DNA from: JAPOUP01 sp965201085
GTDB lineage: Bacteria; Pseudomonadota; Alphaproteobacteria; Rhodobacterales; Rhodobacteraceae
Assembly: GCA_965201085.1 (NCBI GenBank)
Contig: CBDAVS010000016.1
Span: 372,001-436,000 of the forward strand
Reading direction: 5' to 3'
Length of the DNA stretch: 64,000 bases
The position numbers and the translations under genes were made by a program. Positions 1 through 8,834 of this stretch are shown piece by piece. Under the pieces are notes generated by a model. That model was not told the DNA's origin and did no database searches. It saw nothing but the letters and a program-made list of their open reading frames with translations. Each line of letters begins with the position of its first letter. Within the stretch, counting starts at the first letter, position 1.

Positions 1-819
1 GCGGCGCGCGACTTAAGCCGGTCGGAGATGGGGAGCGAATACCCCTGTCCACGAACATGCGGAACGCCTCCATCCTCCACCAGTTCGCCGTCCAGAAAAT
101 TCATCGACGGTGAGCCGATGAACCCTGCGACGAACCGATTTCCGGGATTTGTATAGACATCCCTCGGCGAACCCACCTGCTGGATAAACCCCCTTATCCA
201 TGATCACGATCCTGTCGGCCATGGTCATCGCCTCGATCTGGTCATGTGTGACGTAGATCATCGTACGATCAAGACGCTTGTGCAGGATCGCGAGTTCGGT
301 GCGCATGGTCGCGCGCAGTTTCGCGTCAAGATTGGAAAGCGGTTCGTCAAAAAGAAAGCAGTAGGCGTCACGGACGATGGACCGGCCCATCGCTACACGC
401 TGGCGCTGCCCGCCGGAAAGGTCTTTGGGCTTGCGGTCCAGATAGGGTGTGAGTTCCAGCATGTCCGCCGCCCGGTTCACGCGGTCCGCAATCTCTTTTT
501 TCGGCGTTCCGGCAAGACGGAGCGCAAATGACATATTCCCGGCGACGTTCATATGCGGATAGAGCGCATAGGACTGGAATACCATCGCTATGTCACGAGC
601 CTTGGGCGGAGCATGGGTGACGTCACGGTCGCGAATGTGGATTGAACCGGATGAGACAGGCTCCAGACCGGCAATCATTCGCAGGGTCGTCGACTTGCCA
701 CACCCGGAAGGGCCAACGATCACCACGAAAGCCCCCTCCTCGATGTCTAGATTCAGATCTGGGATGATCGTGGACGCCCCGTAGGATTTCACGACATTTT
801 TGAGTGTAACGCCTGGCAT
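1..819 (-). pseudogene. Sugar ABC transporter ATP-binding protein (MalK/UgpC type), frameshifted and cut by the window edge
   Basis: Nucleotide-binding subunit of a carbohydrate importer. Seen: Walker A GPSGCGKST, Q-loop MVFQSYALYP, signature LSGGQRQR, Walker B FLFDEPLSNLD and H-loop VTHDQ, all in order. The ATG at 819 is chosen because translation then begins MPGVTLKN as in the family; a longer reading back to 975 would run into the neighbouring IS end. Directly after the D-G turn (IVIMDKG) the frame breaks at a run of five C residues (189-193). In the next frame the expected sequence resumes: QQVGSPRDVYTNPGNRFVAG, then a GSPSMNF motif, out to the left edge. One extra base would explain this, so it is a recent pseudogene or a sequencing error. 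The C-terminal MOBE/OB domain lies mostly beyond the window. Confidence 0.85.
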
Positions 820-959
820 CGCCCCCGACTCGTTTGTCCTGCGGTCATGGTAGACGCAAAAATTCTGATTGATCAAGAAATTTATCATCCCGCTTCCGCT
901 TCGAAACGCAGCACCGCCGGCGGCAGGAGGCTGCGCTTCAGGGTGGAATGAAGAATATG

Positions 960-1847
960 TAAGAGTTTGTTCCATAAGTTGAGTAATCCCGCAGTATGTG
1001 GTATTCCGGCTGATAAACGCACCCAGATACGGAGATCGCCATGCCCCGGGACAGGACCACCCAACAGCTCCATAAGCGCCCGGACGACCACAGTCAAAAC
1101 GACCTGACCGACGCCGAATGGACCGTCATCGGGCCGATGCCGCCGAAGCGGGGAAGGATGGGACGGCCGCGCGGGGTCGACCTTCGGTCGGTGTCCGGCG
1201 CGGGCCGGCATATCCTGTCCACGGGATGCCGGTGGCGTGCGTCACCCTCTGGATATCCACCGTTTTCCACCGGCCGGACCCATTTTCACGCATGGCGGCG
1301 GAGCGGGCTCCCGGAGCGTACCGCGCATCGTCTCCGGGACCTAGCGCGGCGGTGTTCGGGGCGCTCCGCGGAGCCGGCCGCCGCCCCGGTCGACAGCCGG
1401 TCGGTGAGGACCGCGGAGAGCGGCGGCCACCACGCCGGCAGGAAGGTGAAGGGGAGGAAAAGGCACCTGATCGTGGACGCCGGCGGCACGCCGGTCGTCA
1501 TGACGGTTCACACCGCCGACATCCAGGACCGGGACGGCGCACCGGACCTGACCGCGGAGCCGCCGGAGACGGTGCCCACGGTGTGCACACGGTGTGCAGG
1601 CCGTTCGCCGACGGTGGGCCGTGGAGCGGACCTTCGCCTGGATGGGCCGGTGCCGCCGCCTGTCGAAGGACTGCGGGAACCCGCCGGCATCCGGGGTGAG
1701 GCATCACGCGCCACCGGTCCGGGCGTGAGTGAGGCACGAACGAACGCTGGCCGCCCGCCGGTTCCCGCCCAGGCGGGTGGCGAGGGCGTCAACTCCATGA
1801 AAAACAGTGGTTTGATCATATCAGTGACTTATGTTTCAAACTCTAAG
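960..1847 (+). mobile_element. Decayed IS5-family element
   Basis: About 890 bp bounded by imperfect inverted repeats: TAAGAGTTTGTTCCATAAG at 960 and, inverted, TTAGAGTTTGAAACATAAG ending at 1847. The right end matches that of the intact copy near 49490-49513. It is the same element as the intact transposase gene at 48631-49476 but carries many substitutions and an internal deletion. It lies upstream of the truncated ABC ATPase gene and may have separated it from its promoter. Confidence 0.75.
1041..1810 (+). pseudogene. IS5-family transposase, dead copy
   Basis: Reads like the intact transposase at 48631 from its first residues (MPRDRTTQQLHKRPDD) through the ID-S-SV first catalytic Asp region. 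Around 1612 an internal deletion has removed the second catalytic Asp block (ADGGYAG) and fused the frame near the VERTFAW block, after which reading frames are scrambled. Family residues are lost at many places, for example Q to R in GCQWRA and several L to P changes. By eye, 25 of 30 substitutions over the first 390 bp relative to the intact copy are A to G or T to C. Confidence 0.85.
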
Positions 1848-2336
1848 GTACTACTGGGACGGAGAAGATAGACGGCTGTCATGGGTCACCGACCTCCCTG
1901 CCAACAGGGATACGGTGATTCAGCGCCTGCTGCGCGCCCCGCCGCGGATGGGCCATCGGAAGCGAGACGTTCAGGAAAGTCAGGGCAATGGACGGGCAGG
2001 ATTTCGAGCGGCACACCAGCAGCCGTCTGTCAGGCTTCAGGGGGACGCCGGACAGGCTCGCCTTCTTGAGCGACCGGTGACAAGACACCGTCACATCGCA
2101 GGCGACCGGGAAGCCCGAACCTGTGGAGACGCCTGCCGCCCTGCTCCCGCGATCAATTCCACAAAACAGTCGCTCCACCGGAACGGTCGCAGACCGGCGG
2201 AAAACCAGGTTAGCGGGAATCTCCGTTGATCGATTCCTGACCGGTTTCACCTGCGGAGATTTTCGCATCCGGCTTCGCGGGCACAGCCTTCCCGGAAACC
2301 GCTGGCTCCGTCATTTCAGTGTGTCTAAGCCTGCTG
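1848..2336. other. Gap without a recognised gene
   Basis: About 490 bp between the dead IS5 element and the monooxygenase gene. Short open frames exist on both strands but none has a recognisable domain or a convincing ribosome binding site. The stretch around 2195-2245 (GCGGAAAACCAGGTTAGCGG) loosely resembles 51550-51570 (GCGGAGAACCACATTAGCGG), so this may be debris of another element. I see no promoter or terminator I would defend. Confidence 0.3.
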
Positions 2337-4130
2337 CTATGCGAGGTGATGCACCTCCTGCAGTCCATAAACCGGCGTCGGAACCTCTTCCATACGCGCT
2401 TTCAGCTGGATCGACAGAAACTGTGAATAATGTCGTGACTGGTGAAGGTTGCCGCCGTGGAACCAGAGCGACTCCTGATGGGTCGGTTTCCACATGTTGC
2501 GCAGTTCACCCTCCCATGGTCCGGGATCCTTGGGCGTGTCGCTGCCCAGCCCCCAGCATTTGCCCACCTTGTCGGCCACCTCCTGGCTGATCAGCTGCGC
2601 CGCCCAGCCATTCATCGAGCCGTATCCGGTGGCAAAGACAATCGCATCGCAGGGCAGTTCCGTACCGTCCAATAGCTTCACCCCGTCCGGCGTCACCTCC
2701 ACAACCTGCCCTCGGGCAAGCTTTATCTCTCCGTCGGCAACCAGTTCGCTGGCCCCGACATCAATGTAATAACCCGATCCCCGACGCAGGTATTTCAGGA
2801 ACAGTCCGCTGTCATCGGCGCCCCAGTCCAGCTGGAAACCTGCCTTCTCCAGCCGGTCATAGAAATCGGCGTCTTTTTCCTTCATTGCTGCATAGACCGG
2901 TACCTGCAATGCCGGCAGCACCCTGTACGGCAGCGATGCGAAAATCAGATCGGCCGTGTGATGATCGATTCCATTTTGTACGGCGCGTTCCGAGTAAAGG
3001 TCGCCTAGCCCGATATCCATGAGCGTGTCGGATTTTACCACATGCGTGGACGAGCGCTGAACCATGGTAACGTCGGCGCCCGCCTCCCAAAGCGCTGCGG
3101 AAATGTCATGTGCGGAGTTGTTCGAGCCAACCACCACGACTTTCCTGCCAGCGTATCTGTCCGGGCCAGGATGTTTGGAAGAGTGATGCAGATCACCCTT
3201 GAAGCCATCCATTCCAGGCAGGTCGGGCATGTTTGGAACCGCTGACATCCCCGTCGCCAGAACCAATTGTTTGGGACGCAGAACCACTTCCTCGCCATCG
3301 CGGTCGACAGTGACCTCCCATTCCTTGGCGCCGTCATCGAATGTCGCCGATTTACAGGTCGTACGCGTCCAGTAGTTCAGTTCCATGGTCTTGGTGTAGC
3401 ATTCCAGCCAGTCTCCGATCTTGTCCTTGGGACTGAACACCGGCCAGTCATCCGGGAAAGGCAGATAGGGCATATGATCATACCAAACCGGATCATGCAG
3501 ACAGAGTGACTTGTAGCGGTTTCGCCAGCTGTCACCGGGCCGGTCGTTCTTTTCCGCAATGATCGTCGGCACCCCAAGCCGCCGAAGACGCGCGCCGAGG
3601 CCGATCCCGCCCTGGCCACCGCCGATGATCACCACATAAGGCTGATCTTTGTAGCCGAGCTCGCGAACTTCACGCGCACGTTTTTCGGCCCAGGTCTCAC
3701 GGTCTTTGATCGCCCCATGCGCGACGCCTTGCTCACGATTGGGACCCTTTTTCTCCTCAAAACCCTTTAGCTCCTGCGCGGTGGTCAATATCGTCCAGCA
3801 GCCCTGGTCATTCAGCCGCACATGGCCGCGACCGCGCACCGCGTCGGTCTCGAACGTGATCCAGGCCTCGGTGATGCCGTCCGCCTCGGAAGGTTCGCCA
3901 TCGATCCGAAAATTCCGGGGATGAACGCCGTTCAGTACGGCCGAGACCATGTCGGCGATCGCATCCCGACCCTCCATCGTCTTGATATTCCATGTAAAAG
4001 ACACCAAATCGCGCCAGTAACAATCCTCGGAAAACAGCTCTTTCAGGACAGCGGTATCAGCCCTTTCCAATGCGTCGCTGAACTTGGCCAGCCATGTTGA
4101 AACTCGTCCCGTTGGGGATACACTGTCCAT
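2337..4130 (-). CDS. Flavin-containing monooxygenase with N-terminal NTF2/SnoaL-like domain
   Basis: 597-residue FAD/NAD(P)H-dependent oxygenase of unknown substrate. The ATG at 4130 has a good ribosome site (GGAGGAATTGAAATG). Residues 1-125 look like an NTF2/SnoaL-fold domain (early FSDALERAD, then WRDLVSFTW). A linker leads to the first dinucleotide fold at about 166-175 (VVIIGGGQGG, FAD) and a second at about 340-350 (VVVVGSNNSAHD, NADPH), with an FATGYGS motif near the C-terminus. This fused architecture is common among alphaproteobacterial flavoprotein monooxygenases related to YUCCA/FMO proteins. It stands alone, with no operon partner on its strand. Identification as a class B-like flavin monooxygenase is firm; the substrate cannot be read from the sequence. 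Confidence 0.85.
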   Translation of the reverse strand: MDSVSPTGRVSTWLAKFSDALERADTAVLKELFSEDCYWRDLVSFTWNIKTMEGRDAIADMVSAVLNGVHPRNFRIDGEPSEADGITEAWITFETDAVRGRGHVRLNDQGCWTILTTAQELKGFEEKKGPNREQGVAHGAIKDRETWAEKRAREVRELGYKDQPYVVIIGGGQGGIGLGARLRRLGVPTIIAEKNDRPGDSWRNRYKSLCLHDPVWYDHMPYLPFPDDWPVFSPKDKIGDWLECYTKTMELNYWTRTTCKSATFDDGAKEWEVTVDRDGEEVVLRPKQLVLATGMSAVPNMPDLPGMDGFKGDLHHSSKHPGPDRYAGRKVVVVGSNNSAHDISAALWEAGADVTMVQRSSTHVVKSDTLMDIGLGDLYSERAVQNGIDHHTADLIFASLPYRVLPALQVPVYAAMKEKDADFYDRLEKAGFQLDWGADDSGLFLKYLRRGSGYYIDVGASELVADGEIKLARGQVVEVTPDGVKLLDGTELPCDAIVFATGYGSMNGWAAQLISQEVADKVGKCWGLGSDTPKDPGPWEGELRNMWKPTHQESLWFHGGNLHQSRHYSQFLSIQLKARMEEVPTPVYGLQEVHHLA

Positions 4131-5075
4131 TTCAATTCCTCCCGCAAGACAGCGCCGCCGGAAAAGGTCCGGCGGCTCGGATTCAGCGACCGATACTATA
4201 CGAACCCGGTTGGCGCAAACGTCAAGCACTCGACGTATCGACAGCATTCTGAACTGTCCGGTCCAGGCAGCATTTCAACCCGCCGTTTCCGCGGACCGGA
4301 TCGAGGGAAGCCGAGAGCGACCGCTGTGCTGGCCTCCGGGACGGCGTCGAGTCGAACCGGTTGAAGCAGTCATTGGCCATGCAGCGAATATGCGGCGAGA
4401 GCGGCAGCGGAAAAGGTCACGCCGAAGTCTGGATCGCCGCCGAATGCATAGTGAACGGATCCCTGGCCGGAAAACGCATGTCCGCAGGCGTTCGGCCCGG
4501 TGAGGCCGGCAGTTCCCACCCGCGAATCAAGCGCTTTGGCTGTCACCGTTCATGCTTCTGAAGATGGCGAGCGCAATGCGATCAGGCACTGATTTGATCG
4601 TCGGCGCTCAATTGACGCATTGGCAGGATGAAGGGCCGTGGACCTGGGAAATTTCGGCACCGATCCCCGTCGTCGGCGGGGTTTGATCTATCCAACCCGG
4701 CCATAACGGACACTGCGCCCAGTGTGCGAAATATGCCGCCATGTCTGGCTGAAAGCATCCACCGCATTGAGACACGGGCTAGCACCGCCGGTACGGCGTT
4801 CGGGGAACCGCCAGGCAATTCGGCCGTGAAAGCGTAATTTCGCTGGACACCAAGGCACATACATAGAACCGGGATACATCGGCACGCGGCAGGCACGGAT
4901 CGAATCGGTCGCCAAAAACCTGCTCAAAACATCGATATCTCGTCACTGCAGCGGCGGCGTCAATGCCGGCAATTGCGCCCGGTTCACAAGACAGCCTAAG
5001 GTCGGCGCTTAGCTTGGCAGGCATCGGGACATCGTGAGAACCTGCCGACCGGAACATTGAAGGGGGGATTGGCCA
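4131..5075. other. Long gap without a recognised gene
   Basis: About 945 bp. Overlapping short frames on both strands (for example 4582-4896 and 4779-5336 on the minus strand) lack domain signatures and Shine-Dalgarno sequences and look like chance open frames in GC-rich DNA. The segment next to 4130 presumably carries the monooxygenase promoter, and the 5040-5070 segment the ribosome site of the RpiB-like gene (AAGGGGGGATTGGCCAATG). No repeat ends were recognised. Confidence 0.3.
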
Positions 5076-5519
5076 ATGAAACTTGCGATCGCGAGCGACA
5101 GCGTCGGGCAACCGCTGGTCTCGGCGCTGCTGCCTCATCTGCGGTCCGGGCCTCATAGCGTGACGGATCACAGCCCGACAGCCGGAACTTCGGAATATTA
5201 CGCCGATACCGCTGCACGGACGGCGAGGGCTGTGCTTGACGGCGGATTCGATCGGGCCATTCTGTTCTGCGGGACGGGAATCGGCGTCTGCATTTCCGCC
5301 AACAAAATCCCCGGGATACGCGCGGCATTGGCCCATGACACATACTCCGCCGAACGCGCGGCGCTCTCCAACAACGCCCAGGTCCTGACGATGGGCGCCC
5401 GTGTCATCGGCCCGGAACTTGCCAAATCGATCATCGATGCCTGGCTGTCCCAGCAGTTTGACCCAATGGGCCGCTCAGCCGAAAACGTTGCCGCGATAGA
5501 CGCGCTCGACCGGACATAG
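5076..5519 (+). CDS. RpiB/LacAB-family sugar-phosphate isomerase
   Basis: 147 residues, the usual length for ribose-5-phosphate isomerase B. Seen: the FCGTGIGVCISANKIPGIRAA block, with Cys65 at the position of the RpiB catalytic Cys, and SNNAQVLTMGARVIG for phosphate binding. The family interconverts aldose and ketose phosphates. Relatives act as ribose-5-P isomerase, allose-6-P isomerase or, in tetritol pathways, D-erythrulose-4-phosphate isomerase (DerI). It converges on dhaL with only 10 bp between the stops. The kinase subunits next door favour a role on a phosphorylated ketotetrose or other short ketose rather than housekeeping ribose-5-P isomerisation; that is inference. A purine-rich site (GGGGGGATTGG) precedes the ATG. 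Confidence 0.85.
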   Translation: MKLAIASDSVGQPLVSALLPHLRSGPHSVTDHSPTAGTSEYYADTAARTARAVLDGGFDRAILFCGTGIGVCISANKIPGIRAALAHDTYSAERAALSNNAQVLTMGARVIGPELAKSIIDAWLSQQFDPMGRSAENVAAIDALDRT

Positions 5520-5529
5520 CCAGGCGGAT

Positions 5530-6153
5530 TCAGCCCCGCGGCAGCGAATTGGCCATGATGCGCAGCATCAGCGCCGCAGACGCGGCGCCCGGGTCTTTAT
5601 GCCCAACCGAACGCGGGCCCAGGCGCGCGGCGCGCCCCAGCCTGGCTTCCATCGCGGCGGTGGCTTCCGCACCCGCTTCCGCCGCATCGGCCGCCGCAGC
5701 GAAAACCGCCGACGACGATTGTCCCACGGCGCTGTTCGCCGCATCCGCTGCCGGCCGCCAGGCATCCAGCATCGTCTTGTCGCCGACGCTTGCCTTGCCC
5801 CGACTGGCAATTCCTTCGGCCATCGCGGCGACAAGCTTCGTAGCGTCTACGGCATCCAGCCGGTCCCTGCCCTTCACCGCCATGCCAGCCCGCATGAAGG
5901 CCGTGGCGTAAAGCGGGCCGGAGGATGCGCCGACAGCGTTCAGAAACGCCTTGGCCGCCGTGTTGAACACATCCGCAGGAACGCCTCCGTCCATCGTCGC
6001 CACTGCCCTGCGCACTGCGGCGAAACCGCCAGCCATGGCGATCCCGTGATCGGCATCGCCGATCTCCCCGTCCAAGGCGCATAAATCGTCGCGCGCCGCA
6101 TCCATCGCGTCGGCAACCGCTTCCATCATCGCCTTGATGTCGTCGCCCGTCAT
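5530..6153 (-). CDS. dhaL: Dihydroxyacetone-kinase-like subunit DhaL (nucleotide-binding)
   Basis: 207 residues, the full length of DhaL. The Mg-coordinating aspartates sit in LDGEIGDADHG (D28, D33, D35; the usual GDGDHG reads GDADHG). GASSGPLYATAFMRAG and GDKTMLDAW are further family blocks. DhaL holds the nucleotide and phosphorylates the ketose bound covalently to DhaK. It follows dhaK by 3 bp and is clearly co-transcribed. No dhaM (PTS donor) gene lies in the window, so the phosphate source (ATP or a distant PTS protein) is undetermined. Paralogues of DhaKL phosphorylate L- or D-erythrulose (LerK/DerK), which suits the RpiB-like neighbour. Confidence 0.9.
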   Translation of the reverse strand: MTGDDIKAMMEAVADAMDAARDDLCALDGEIGDADHGIAMAGGFAAVRRAVATMDGGVPADVFNTAAKAFLNAVGASSGPLYATAFMRAGMAVKGRDRLDAVDATKLVAAMAEGIASRGKASVGDKTMLDAWRPAADAANSAVGQSSSAVFAAAADAAEAGAEATAAMEARLGRAARLGPRSVGHKDPGAASAALMLRIMANSLPRG

Positions 6154-6156
6154 GGC

Positions 6157-7164
6157 TCAGACCACCCGGAACATGGCGCAGTGGCATGGTCGGTCAATCA
6201 GCCGCGCAAGCTCGTCGTCCAGATGCATGCAGGTCACGGAAGCGCCGGCCATTTCCAGCGATGTGCAGTAATTGCCGACCCATGTGGCATGGGTATCCAG
6301 TCCCGCTTCGGCCAGACGCGCCTGCACGCGGCGATTCATGATATACAGCTCCATCAGCGGAGTCGCGCCGAGGCCATTGACCAATACAGTCACACGGTCT
6401 CCGTCTTTCGAGTCCATCTCGTCGAATATCCGGTCCATCATTGCGTCGACGATCTCGTCGGCTGGCCTGATACGCCCTCGTTCGATGCCGGGTTCGCCGT
6501 GGATTCCCATGCCGATTTCCATTTCTCCATCGGGCAGTTCGAAGTTCCACCGACATGTCTGGGGCAATGAGCACGGTGAGAGCGCAACACCCATCGTGTA
6601 GGTGCGTTCGTTGGCGCGCCGCGCTACACGCTCAACCTCGTCAAGACCCATCATCTCATCCGCCGCCGCGCCGGCCGCCTTGAAAATGAAGAAGTTGCCT
6701 GCGACCCCGCGGCGGGTCTCGATCCTGTCGCTTGGCGCCGACGCGACATCATCCGTCGTGAGCACCGTCCGCACCTCGATATCGTCCATCCCCGCCATCT
6801 CGGCGGCCATGTCGAAATTCATCACGTCGCCGGCATAGTTGCCGTACATGAACAGAACGCCCGCACCGCCATTGACCTCCTGAACGCAGGCCAGCGCGGG
6901 GTCTGGCGGCGGCGAGGCAAAGACATTCCCGACCGCGGCGGCGTCTGCCAGGCCTCGTCCGACGAAACCCACGAAAGTGGGCTCGTGCCCCGAGCCGCCT
7001 CCGATGACGATGCCCACCTTGCCAAGCCTCGGTCCGTGCCGCGCAACGATCGCGCGGCCCGACCTGTCAGAGGCCCGCAGGGTATCGGAATGTGCCAGCA
7101 GAATACCGTCAAGCATCTCCTCTACTGCATCATCTCCGCTGTTGATGATCTTCTTTGTCCGCAC
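6157..7164 (-). CDS. dhaK: Dihydroxyacetone-kinase-like subunit DhaK (substrate-binding)
   Basis: 335 residues. GTG at 7164 is chosen because GGAGGG lies 8 nt upstream and translation then begins VRTKKIINSGDD as in DhaK; an upstream frame to 7206 has no such site. Seen: VIGGGSGHEPTF (His60, substrate contact) and MGIHGEPGIERG, where His222 corresponds to the His that forms a hemiaminal with the carbonyl of the ketose. Phosphorylates dihydroxyacetone or a related ketose such as erythrulose with DhaL, in the cytoplasm. It sits 51 bp downstream of the mutarotase gene in a three-gene minus-strand unit (mutarotase, dhaK, dhaL). Confidence 0.92.
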   Translation of the reverse strand: MRTKKIINSGDDAVEEMLDGILLAHSDTLRASDRSGRAIVARHGPRLGKVGIVIGGGSGHEPTFVGFVGRGLADAAAVGNVFASPPPDPALACVQEVNGGAGVLFMYGNYAGDVMNFDMAAEMAGMDDIEVRTVLTTDDVASAPSDRIETRRGVAGNFFIFKAAGAAADEMMGLDEVERVARRANERTYTMGVALSPCSLPQTCRWNFELPDGEMEIGMGIHGEPGIERGRIRPADEIVDAMMDRIFDEMDSKDGDRVTVLVNGLGATPLMELYIMNRRVQARLAEAGLDTHATWVGNYCTSLEMAGASVTCMHLDDELARLIDRPCHCAMFRVV

Positions 7165-7215
7165 CGGTCCAGCCCTCCGATTTCTTTCAGTTGAAGTCCG
7201 ACGCAACCGGTCGGG

Positions 7216-7650
7216 TCAACCGGGCGGTACCACGCCTTTTGACAATATGATATTGCCGTAAAGTCGGGTTTCCGCTGTCTGCACGACACAATAAGCCCGT
7301 CGGGCTTCCTCATAGAACGCATGGCGCTCCACGCCGCGCACCTGGGCTGGTCTGTCGGCGGTTTCATCAATGATTCTCTGAAATTCGGCCACGATGTCCG
7401 GAACGGCTTCCGGGTCACCGACCACCAGCATCGCGCGCGCCGGCGCATCGACATACGAATCTAGCGGCATCAGCGTCAGTACCGCTTCAAGCGCCTCTGT
7501 AGCGCTGACCCCCGCCAGCCGTTCGAGTCGCTCCCCGCAGCTCTCGGCCGGAAAATTTGCGTCCGCGATCACCAATTCGTCGCCATGCCCCATCGCCCTG
7601 AGATGACGCAGCAGATCGGGCGTTAAGGCATTTGGAATTCCGATCAGCAT
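7216..7650 (-). CDS. RbsD/FucU-family sugar mutarotase
   Basis: 144 residues from ATG 7650 (GGGAGAATGGAATG upstream); a longer frame to 7668 would need TTG and is not preferred. Motifs: MLIGIPNALTPDLL at the N-terminus, GHGDELVIADANFP and, at the C-terminus, VQTAETRLYGNIILSKGV, typical of FucU (L-fucose mutarotase) rather than RbsD. The family interconverts anomers or cyclic forms of sugars before phosphorylation or isomerisation. Head gene of the dhaKL unit, which suggests that the kinase substrate passes through a cyclic or hydrated sugar form. The exact sugar is unknown. Confidence 0.85.
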   Translation of the reverse strand: MLIGIPNALTPDLLRHLRAMGHGDELVIADANFPAESCGERLERLAGVSATEALEAVLTLMPLDSYVDAPARAMLVVGDPEAVPDIVAEFQRIIDETADRPAQVRGVERHAFYEEARRAYCVVQTAETRLYGNIILSKGVVPPG

Positions 7651-8170
7651 TCCATTCTCCCTTTCCAATGGTCCGATATAGCCTTATTTCCAAGACGCAA
7701 TCAATTCACTCACCTCCTTCTCCGTGAACCTACCGCAGGCTTAAGGATGAGTGAAAGCGGTCCCGGGATTCAAGGTCCGGTAAGGATGTACCGATGGATC
7801 AAGAACCGCTATATTGACCTGCCGAACGCGCGCGGGCGTTTGGCGCCGACAGGCTGACCGTAAGCGCACAAGGTGCGGGACCAAAGCGGCGTTTCCGTCC
7901 CACGGAACCGGAAGAAAGCGCGGGAGCATGGCCGGTGGATTTTCCGCTGGCGATACGAATGAGAATATTCCCATTCAGAATGAATAAATTGGAGTCCATC
8001 ACCGGTTGCAACGTGCCTACGACAGGTGTCCGGGTGACGCTTCCGCGCATCATGGTCGTGATCGCTGCAGAATGCCGTCGGCAGTCCCTGAACACCAGGA
8101 CGATGCAGTGTGAAAATCTGTTTGACGTATATATTACTTTACCTCAGTATTTTCGGTAATGGGAGGAAGT
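7651..8170. other. Intergenic control region between the mutarotase-dhaKL unit and the broken LacI gene
   Basis: About 520 bp with no credible gene. It must hold the promoter of the minus-strand mutarotase-dhaK-dhaL unit and, at its right end, that of the plus-strand LacI-like gene. The stretch 8100-8160 is markedly AT-rich against a GC-rich background. I see no clear palindromic operator that I would assign to the repressor. Confidence 0.35.
8122..8150 (+). promoter_or_regulatory. Putative sigma70-type promoter for the LacI-like gene
   Basis: TTGACG at 8122-8127, a 17-bp AT-rich spacer, then CAGTAT at 8145-8150 as a weak -10. This lies about 20 bp upstream of the GGGAGGAAGTATG start region. 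The -35 is good and the -10 poor; assignment by eye only. Confidence 0.35.
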
Positions 8171-8743
8171 ATGAACCGTGTTACCGTTCAGGATGCGGCG
8201 AGCATGAGTCCTGCGGTCATCGACCGTTATCCATTGCAGCGCGGGGGTGTCCGCAGGGCGAAGAGACGGCGCGCGGCCGAGGCATTGATCCGGTTTGGCT
8301 TCGACCACGACCGAACCGCTACCAATTTCACGCGTAGACCATCCGAAAAATCGGTTTACATGGTTTCAGCCGGTGATACCGCGATCTTTGGCGGTTTTCG
8401 GTCCCAATTCGACACCGTCAGCCCCCATTCCGCGAAAAAGCTGATGGACACTAGCATGGTCTCTGTTACGCAGTGGGACCTGTGGCATGCCGAGGATGCC
8501 TCGGAACCGCTTGGCGGCCGAATAGGCGATGGCCTGACTCCGTCGGCGTTCGATAGCCAGGTCGCGCACGGCGCCATCGAAGCGGTCGCAAGGGGCGTGA
8601 CGGTCTTCAACGCGGAGAGATGCCGGAACCCATTTATACAGCGCCGGTCTCCGGAACGGTCGCTGCGGTTCCGCTTAAGGAGTCGAGCCGTGAGACACAC
8701 AGCGCGCTTCGGCTGCCCGATGCTTTGGCCGGCACCGCAATGA
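8171..8743 (+). pseudogene. LacI-family transcriptional regulator, truncated and decayed
   Basis: Starts with a good site (GGGAGGAAGTATG). The N-terminus reads as a LacI DNA-binding domain: MNRVTVQDAA..., SPAVIDR, RGGVRRAKRRR, then RFGFDHDRTATNFTRR. Relative to the family about four residues are missing between the first two helices. The effector domain begins recognisably (SAGDTAIFGGFRSQFD, later AFDSQVAHGAIEAVARGVTV) but after about residue 155 the sequence is unlike the family, and the frame ends at 191 residues instead of about 340. It sits directly upstream of the sugar island, so it was probably its local regulator. If it is indeed dead, the operons would be deregulated. The assignment to LacI rests on the helix-turn-helix and hinge pattern. 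Confidence 0.65.
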
Positions 8744-8834
8744 ACGTGAATCAGGAACATATCTGCATTGGGGTTTTATGCGCGAAAGCCTGCCTTAAGT
8801 CCCTATGCCACACAGAATACAGAGGATTCACCAG

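Noticed and set aside
5076..5519. Housekeeping ribose-5-phosphate isomerase rpiB
   Set aside because: The family match is good, but the neighbouring dhaKL and mutarotase genes make a specialised sugar-phosphate substrate more likely, so no rpiB symbol is given.
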